In this document: positions 58,132-64,000 of the stretch, in pieces | How the letters are laid out: each line of letters begins with the position of its first letter | Numbering within the stretch: the first letter of the stretch is position 1 | Assembly: GCA_030054175.1 (NCBI GenBank) | Contig: JASGCM010000003.1 | Location: 1-64,000 of the forward strand | From: Alphaproteobacteria bacterium | GTDB lineage: Bacteria; Pseudomonadota; Gammaproteobacteria; Burkholderiales; Burkholderiaceae_C | Length of the DNA: 64,000 nt | Direction: 5' to 3' | Made by a program: the position numbers and the translations under genes | Notes under the pieces: model-generated | What the model saw: only the letters and a program-made list of their open reading frames with translations | What the model was told of the DNA's origin: nothing | Database searches by the model: none

Positions 58132-59538
58132 ATGGCTTTACTGGACAGATTGCGTCGCATCGTGAGTGATGCAAATGTATTGACCGAAGACATTGACGGT
58201 TTTGTCACCGATTGGCGCAAACGCGCCAAGGGCAATGCCTTGTGCGTGGTTCGACCGGGCAATTCAACCGAGGTGTCGGCGGTGGTCAAGGCCTGCGCTG
58301 CAGCCGGGGTGAGCATCGTGCCCCAAGGCGGCAATACCGGTCTGGTGGTGGGATCCATCCCCGACGAGTCGGGCACGCAGGTGCTGATGAGTTTGCAGCG
58401 CATGAATGCGGTTCGCGCCATCGACGGCGATAACCTGACCATCACAGTGGAGGCCGGTTGCGTGCTGCAAAACCTGCAAGCCGCCGCCGCGCAGGCAGGC
58501 TTTCTTTTTCCGCTCAGCCTGGGCTCTGAAGGCAGTTGCACCATTGGCGGGAATTTGTCGACCAATGCCGGCGGCACGCAGGTGGTGCGCTATGGGAACA
58601 CGCGCGAGTTGTGCTTGGGGTTGGAAGTGGTCACCGCCGAGGGCGAGGTGATGAATGGCTTGGTGGGCCTGCGCAAGGACAACACCGGTTACGACCTGCG
58701 GGATGTATTCATAGGCGCCGAGGGCACACTGGGCATCATCACCGCCGCGACCATGAAATTGTTCCCCCTGCCCGCAGCCACCTTGACCGCCTGGGCCGCC
58801 GTGCCCAGCATGGACGAGGCGGTCAGATTTTTAGGTTTGGCGCACCATCACCTTGGTCCTGGTTTGACAGGCTTTGAGGTGATGAACCAGTTCTCGCTGA
58901 GTTTGGTCGACAAGCATTACCCGCAGTTGCGCGTCCCGCTGTGGAAGGAGACGCCGTGGTGCGTGCTGCTGGAAAACGCCGACAGCGAATCGGAAGCGCA
59001 CGCCAGATCGCGCTTTGAGGCCTTGATGGAAGCCGCAATGGAGGCGGGTTGCGTGACCGACGCGGTGGTGGCCGAGAGCTTGGCTCAGGCCCGCAATTTG
59101 TGGCATATCCGCGAGAGCATCACCTTGGCGCAAGCCGAGGAAGGCTTGAACATCAAGCACGATATTTCGATCCCGATTTCGGCCATTCCGGAGTTCGTTC
59201 GCATCACCGATGCCGAATTGGCGGCGCACATCCCCGGTGCGCGCTTCGTTGACTTTGGTCATTTGGGTGACGGCAACCTGCACTACAACGTGCAAAGCCC
59301 CGAGGAACAGGATTACCGCGAGTTCCAGCGCTTGTACGAGGACAAGATCAACGACATCGTCTATGAAAGTGTGCGCCGCTTCGGTGGCTCGATCTCGGCC
59401 GAGCACGGCGTGGGTGAGATGAAAGTGGATCGACTGCCCGACTTTAAGGACCCGGTGGCACTGGAGATGATGCGGCGAATCAAACGCGCCTTCGATCCCC
59501 ACAACACCCTGAATCCGGGACGGGTGGTTCGGGTCTGA
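58132..59538 (+). CDS. FAD-linked oxidase (D-2-hydroxyacid dehydrogenase, GlcD-like)
   Basis: A 468-residue flavoenzyme. The FAD_binding_4 domain has IVPQGGNTGLVVGSIP and SLGSEGSCTIGGNLSTNAGG. The C-terminal FAD-oxidase domain has FGHLGDGNLHYNVQ and the final SAEHGVGEMK. Relatives oxidise D-2-hydroxyglutarate, D-lactate or glycolate; the exact substrate cannot be told. The ATG at 58132 was chosen by homology. Confidence 0.93.
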   Translation: MALLDRLRRIVSDANVLTEDIDGFVTDWRKRAKGNALCVVRPGNSTEVSAVVKACAAAGVSIVPQGGNTGLVVGSIPDESGTQVLMSLQRMNAVRAIDGDNLTITVEAGCVLQNLQAAAAQAGFLFPLSLGSEGSCTIGGNLSTNAGGTQVVRYGNTRELCLGLEVVTAEGEVMNGLVGLRKDNTGYDLRDVFIGAEGTLGIITAATMKLFPLPAATLTAWAAVPSMDEAVRFLGLAHHHLGPGLTGFEVMNQFSLSLVDKHYPQLRVPLWKETPWCVLLENADSESEAHARSRFEALMEAAMEAGCVTDAVVAESLAQARNLWHIRESITLAQAEEGLNIKHDISIPISAIPEFVRITDAELAAHIPGARFVDFGHLGDGNLHYNVQSPEEQDYREFQRLYEDKINDIVYESVRRFGGSISAEHGVGEMKVDRLPDFKDPVALEMMRRIKRAFDPHNTLNPGRVVRV

Positions 59539-59580
59539 ACGAAATCCATGCTAGCTCTGCATTGCAGATGTTTGCATGGG

Positions 59581-60657
59581 TCAGCGACGCGGCGCACAAA
59601 CCAGCATGCCGGGGTCGTTGTGCGCGATGTCCAGGTAGTTCTTGGCCTGGGCCACATCCATCTCGCGCGGTAGGGGCACATTGTTTTTCACGGCCAGGAT
59701 CTCAGCCATGATGCTGACCGCGATCTCGGAAGGCATTTTGCTGCCGATGTAGATGCCGATTGGACCGCGCAAGCGCTGCAGGCTTTGGTCGGTCTGGTCG
59801 AAGTACTCTTTCATGCGGGCTCGGCGGGCATCGTTGTTGCGACGCGAACCGATGGCCCCGACATAAAAGGCAGCTGTTTCAAGCGTCTCGATCAAAGCCA
59901 AGTCGTCGAGCTTGGGATCGTGCGTGAGGGCAACCACGCAACTGCGTCGATCGGGCCGGAACGATTGCACGACATCGTCGGGCATCTCGCGTGTCAGGGT
60001 GACCTGTGGCACCGACCAGGCCCCGCTGTACTCGGGGCGTGGATCGCAAACGGTAACAGCGAAGCCGTTGAACAGAGCCATGGTGGCCAGGTACTCGGAC
60101 AACTGGCCAGCACCGATCAAAAGCATGCGGTACTCAGGGCCAAAGGTATTGATCAGACGCTGTTCGTTGATCTGCAGCTCTTGCGGGTTTTGCGCTTGGC
60201 TGACAGTGACTGCACCAGTGGTCAAATCAACCTCGCGTTGCATCAACTCACCGTTCTCTAAGGCACCCACCAACTGGGCCAGCAAAGACTCGTCGGGGTC
60301 GAATTCAAGCACCAACTCGAGAGTGCCACCGCAGGGCAGGCCAAATCGGTGGGCCTCATCGGCGCTGATGCCGTACTTTACCTGCTGTGGCGCTCCGCTG
60401 GGAATGACTCCCGGCTCTTCGGCAGTGGTGCCTTGAGTGTGCACATAGGCTTGGGTGAATCGATAGATCAGATCGTCTTCGATGCACCCCCCCGAGACCG
60501 AGCCCAACACGGCACCGTCTTCACACAGGGCCATGATGGAGCCGACCGGACGGGGAGAAGAACCCCAGGTTCGAACCACTGTGGCCAGCAGGGCGCGTCG
60601 GCCTGCCACGCGCCAATCGCGCAAACCGCGCAAAACCATGACGTCTATGTTTTCCAT
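59581..60657 (-). CDS. XdhC/CoxI-family protein
   Basis: A 358-residue protein of the XdhC family, which handle molybdenum cofactor insertion or sulfuration for xanthine dehydrogenase-like enzymes. The N-terminal XdhC_CoxI domain has TVVRTWGSSPRPVGS and SGGCIEDDLI. The C-terminal Rossmann domain has RMLLIGAGQLSEYL. No xanthine dehydrogenase genes are in the window. The start at 60657 (MENIDVMVL) was chosen over an upstream ATG because of homology. The adjacent monooxygenase gene runs in the same direction. Confidence 0.9.
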   Translation of the reverse strand: MENIDVMVLRGLRDWRVAGRRALLATVVRTWGSSPRPVGSIMALCEDGAVLGSVSGGCIEDDLIYRFTQAYVHTQGTTAEEPGVIPSGAPQQVKYGISADEAHRFGLPCGGTLELVLEFDPDESLLAQLVGALENGELMQREVDLTTGAVTVSQAQNPQELQINEQRLINTFGPEYRMLLIGAGQLSEYLATMALFNGFAVTVCDPRPEYSGAWSVPQVTLTREMPDDVVQSFRPDRRSCVVALTHDPKLDDLALIETLETAAFYVGAIGSRRNNDARRARMKEYFDQTDQSLQRLRGPIGIYIGSKMPSEIAVSIMAEILAVKNNVPLPREMDVAQAKNYLDIAHNDPGMLVCAPRR

Positions 60658-60716
60658 GCTGTGTCTTTCAAGCCCAGAGGCCACCCTGTTCAGGGGTTGT
60701 GATTCAAAGGCTGATT

Positions 60717-61934
60717 TTAGGCTTGGGGCAGAGTCAGTTCAACCGCGAGGGGATCGTACTCAAACAGCCAGTCGTAGCGGGTGCGAACCTTGTCGGCTTG
60801 CCACTCGGCGCTGATGTAGGCCTGGGCTTGACTGGCATCGGCCAGCACAGGGTTGTGAAAGCGTGAGGCATTGTCCAGCGAGCGTTGGACGATCTGGGTG
60901 GTGCGTTGCAAGCGCAAACGCTCAAAGGCAAGCAAGGCTAGGGGTACTGGCGCATTGGCCAGGCAACGGGCCATGATGGCACCATCTTCGATGGCCATGT
61001 TCGCCCCTTGTGCCCAAAAAGGCAAGGTTGGGTGGGCAGCGTCTCCCATCAAGCACAAGCGACCTTGAGCATAAGCGCTCAACGGAGCTCGCCCTAGCAA
61101 AGCCCATTTATAGGGTTGCTCGATGCTGCGCATCAGCTCTCGCACATCGTCGTGCCAAATGGCAAAGTCGGCCAACAGCTCTTCATGACTGCCCGTCTGG
61201 TTCCAAGACTCATGGTGCCAATCGTCACGCTCCAAAATACCCACCACATTCATCAACTGGGCACGGCGCAGCGGGTAGGTGATGACGTGGCCACCCGGCC
61301 CAACCCAGTTGGTGCCCAAGGCATGCTCTGCGGTGACTCGCAGGTGCGCGGGCAAACGGGCCATGGGCACGACACCGCGCCAAGCCATCAAGCCGGTGAA
61401 CTGAACCGGGTCGTTCGGCACCATGGCGCTGCGCAAGCGGGAACGTACACCGTCGCTGGCCAACAATCCGCTGGCGTGGACTGAGCGTCCATCGCTGAGT
61501 TGCACGCTGATGTGATCACCTTGGTCTTGGACCGATTGGACGCCTATGCCCACCTGTAAGGCGTGCGGCGCACGATCACGCAAAGCGGTCAGCAAGACCT
61601 GCTGGAAGTCGCCTCGGTGAATGAACCAATAAGGTGCGGCAAAGCGCATGCGGCAATCTTCGCCCAAGTCAAACAGCTTCCAGGTTTGTCCACTAAGCCC
61701 ATGACGGACTTCCTTGCGCTCGGCCTCGCAGACCACCTGTCGCATTGCATCATCCAAGCCCAGATCGATGAGCACGCGAGTGCCGTTGGGCGACAACTGC
61801 AAGCAGGCCCCCACCTCGCTGAGTTGTGCAACCTGCTCGTAGACCTGAAAAGGGATGCCATGTCGGTGCAGGGACAGGGCGGTGATCAAACCCGCCACAC
61901 CCGCACCGGCGATGACGATGGGCGCACTCGACAT
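60717..61934 (-). CDS. FAD-dependent aromatic monooxygenase
   Basis: A 405-residue flavoprotein monooxygenase of the salicylate hydroxylase / 3-hydroxybenzoate 6-hydroxylase type. The FAD motif is IVIAGAGVAGLITALSL and the second FAD motif is CLMGDAAHPTLPFWAQGANMAIEDG (given in part: GDAAHP). The substrate is not predictable, but such genes usually serve aromatic acid degradation. It lies two bases after the truncated Bug gene. Length is full. Confidence 0.92.
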   Translation of the reverse strand: MSSAPIVIAGAGVAGLITALSLHRHGIPFQVYEQVAQLSEVGACLQLSPNGTRVLIDLGLDDAMRQVVCEAERKEVRHGLSGQTWKLFDLGEDCRMRFAAPYWFIHRGDFQQVLLTALRDRAPHALQVGIGVQSVQDQGDHISVQLSDGRSVHASGLLASDGVRSRLRSAMVPNDPVQFTGLMAWRGVVPMARLPAHLRVTAEHALGTNWVGPGGHVITYPLRRAQLMNVVGILERDDWHHESWNQTGSHEELLADFAIWHDDVRELMRSIEQPYKWALLGRAPLSAYAQGRLCLMGDAAHPTLPFWAQGANMAIEDGAIMARCLANAPVPLALLAFERLRLQRTTQIVQRSLDNASRFHNPVLADASQAQAYISAEWQADKVRTRYDWLFEYDPLAVELTLPQA

Positions 61935-61936
61935 GC

Positions 61937-62728
61937 TCAGTTGGCGGTGATCTGGTTGGCGCGGGCCACGCCAGTCCAGAGTTCGATCTCGGCTGCGATG
62001 GTGCGGGCCATGTCGGCAGGCATGCCGCCTATGGGTCGGATATCGAGTTTGTTCATGCGCTCAATGACGTCAGGCATGGCCATGATGCGGGCGACTTCTG
62101 TCTGCACCCGAATGATGATTGCTCCTGGCGTCCCAGCTGGGGCGAGCAAGCCACTCCAGAGGTTGACCGACAAATCAATGCCTTGCTCTTTGAGGGTAGG
62201 CACTTGGGGGTAATTGGCCAGGCGCTGATCAGAGGTGACCGCCAAGGCGCGTATGCGACCGGCTTGCAACATGGGCGCGATAGGTCCGGTGTCGATCAAG
62301 GTCATCTGAACTTCGCCAGTCAGCACGGCATTGACCGAGGGGGCACTGCCCTGATAGGGCACATTGATGCCCTTGAGACCAGTGCGAGCTTTAAGCATCT
62401 CCATGATCAACTGGAACGATGTGGTGGGGTGGGAGTAAGCGCTTTGATTGCTGTTGGCCTGACTGTATTGAACCAAGTCTTTCAGGCTGCGGGCAGCAAA
62501 ATCGTCGCGCACGCCCAAGACCAGGGGGAATGAGCCGACGATGGACACTGGGGCCAAATCGCGCAGCGGGTTGTAACTGAGCTTGGACATGAGTGCCGGG
62601 TTGAAGACGATGGGGCCACTGGCGGCCATCAGAAAGGTATAGCCGTCCGGGGCGGAACGCACCACATGCTCGGTTCCCACCACGGCACCTGCGCCGGGAC
62701 GATTCTCGACCACCACCGGCCGCCCCAA
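61937..62728 (-). pseudogene. Bug-family solute-binding protein, N-terminus lost
   Basis: The remaining 263 residues run from GRPVVVENRPGAGAVVGTEH to the normal C-terminus, which matches tripartite tricarboxylate transporter receptors (Bug family) of Burkholderiales. The signal peptide and the first 50 or so residues are missing and the sequence joins at 62728 to a different gene, the thiamine-diphosphate enzyme, in another frame. Such a protein could not be exported, so it is most likely non-functional. An apparent TTG start at 62728 is unconvincing. Confidence 0.85.
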
Positions 62729-64000
62729 TCAGGGTACCAGGCCAGGTTCGGGGGATGTGCTGCAACACATGAGTACTGTTGCGGATGCCTTCGTTGACCA
62801 CCACATCCTGGGGTTCTAGAGCAGCATGGATTTGGGCACAGACCCAGGCCGCGTTCAGCGCACCATCCGGCCCCGGCTCAGCCACCTGGGCTTTGAGTTG
62901 CAGCTGGCGCTGGATTCGCCAAGCATCCATGCGCAGGCGGCGCTCTTGGACACGCTGGCTCAGGCCCGAGTCTGCCAAGTCACGCACGGCGGCGATGACT
63001 TGACGCAAAGCGGTGGCGACATCGGCTTGCTGACGGATGTCGGTGGCAAAGCCCCACATAGGAAAATCGGTTTTGAGCGGATCCACATCAATGTGCGCCC
63101 AATGGCTGTCAGCGGCGGGCTGACCCGCCTGCGGCAACCAGGGCACATCGACATCAAGCAAAAATCCAAAATCGGTCTCGGGTAGCCAGGGGGCCGCATC
63201 GAAACCACCAAACCAAGGGTGATCGGGCGAGAGGCACACTTGGTGCGGGTTGTGGGCGACAACGACCACTCCGCACAGCTCAGCCAGCTCGGCCAGTGCA
63301 GCCACGGCTTCGGTTTTACGCCCGGCGTAGGCGATCACTACCAAGGGTTGCCGTGCCTCGATCAGTGAGCGCGCAATTTGAGGCGCCAGCCCATCGGGCA
63401 GGGCACCTGCCAGACCAGAACCATAACGCGACGCAGGATAACTGCGCAGGGCATCTTCGGGCACGGACTCGGCCAGGGTCTCGCGTGGCAGCGTCAGGTA
63501 GACCGGGCCGGCGGGTTCGTTGTGCATGATGCTGTGGGCGCGGCGCAGCACCTCTTTGGCCACGCGGCCAGAAGTCAGGTTGTATTCCCAGCGGACATAG
63601 GGCCTCACCAGGGAGCCGATGTCAAAGGGGTCTTGCACATAGTGTGTGCATAGTTGTCGCGGGCACCGGGCAACTCGCCATGCAAGGCATAGGGGGTTTT
63701 GCCCGACATCAAGAGCACAGGCAGCCGAGCGCGCAGAAGATTGTGCAGGCCCATGACGGCATTGGCGGTGCCGGCGTCGACGTGTACCAGCACGCCCTGC
63801 CCTTGGCCGCTGATTGCGGCATAACCACCGGCCATGTGAATGGCGACATTCTTGTGTGGACACAGCACGATGCCGGGCATGGACCGTCCCTGGGTTTCGG
63901 CCAGGGCGAGTTCTTCGATCAGGGTGGCGTGATCGGTGCCCAAATTGCAAAACAACCAGTCGATACCAGCTTCGAGTAAGCCATCGAGGAAGACGCGGGC
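62729..64000 (-). pseudogene. Thiamine-diphosphate enzyme (acetolactate synthase-like), broken
   Basis: From the right edge the sequence reads FCNLGTDHATLIEELA and AGTANAVMGLHNLLRARLPVLLMSGKTP, the N-terminal half of a ThDP enzyme, in one frame. At 63642-63648 it changes frame within GTGTGTG; removal of one GT would restore NYAHYVQDPFDIGSLVRPYV. The reading goes on to VLQHIPRTWPGTLIG, then meets the Bug remnant at about 62728. The C-terminal ThDP-binding third is lost. The start lies outside the window. Confidence 0.85.

Overview
The window is a piece of chromosome from a betaproteobacterium, most likely of the Burkholderiales (Comamonadaceae-like). The reasons are the core gene order gyrA-serC-pheA-tyrA-aroA/cmk, the aroA-cmk fusion, a tmRNA with the tag ANDERFALAA, and the overall high GC. 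About 45.7 kb of mobile DNA lies to the left of the tmRNA gene (ssrA), and about 18 kb of chromosomal genes lies to the right of it. Element A (1 to about 24,970; its left end is outside the window) is a tailed-phage prophage of HK97 type. Reading leftward it has repressor-type genes (XRE regulator plus ImmA/IrrE-type peptidase), two long unknown genes, a DNA replication and recombination module (AlpA-like regulator, BRO antirepressor, RecA-fold Sak4-like ATPase, SSB-like protein, Cas4-like nuclease, primase-helicase, RuvC-like resolvase), a HigBA-type toxin-antitoxin pair, a ParB-methyltransferase fusion, HNH, small and large terminase, portal, S49 protease and capsid. Two plus-strand cargo insertions (5181-5927 and 6985-7870) interrupt this order. 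At its right end is a module of a small ORF, a DUF2924 protein, a large serine recombinase and two HTH-like proteins. Element B (about 24,971 to 45,723) has no capsid or terminase genes. It carries a six-gene minus-strand defence operon (HTH regulator, type III Mod and Res, McrB, McrC, AlbA_2/COG2865 protein), an IS30-family insertion with intact ends, and a plus-strand block of small genes with an AAA+ helicase-like protein. It ends with a second DUF2924-recombinase-HTH module directly beside ssrA. Both elements end in a near-identical 18-bp sequence downstream of the recombinase module (24953-24970 and 45706-45723). This suggests tandem integration next to ssrA, with the defence island as the cargo of element B. 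A 31-bp motif (RCTTGGCTTC-N10-AGCGCGTTCAT) sits 29-37 bp before six genes in the two elements and looks like a shared promoter or regulator site. The chromosomal part runs: ssrA, gph-like phosphatase, ubiG, ompA-like porin (all minus strand); gyrA, serC, pheA, tyrA, aroA-cmk (plus strand; DNA gyrase, serine synthesis and aromatic amino acid synthesis); a yihY-like gene broken by an in-frame TGA; a DUF2069 membrane protein; an FAD-linked oxidase; an XdhC-like protein; an FAD monooxygenase; and a decayed fusion of a thiamine-diphosphate enzyme gene with a Bug-type transporter gene at the right edge.
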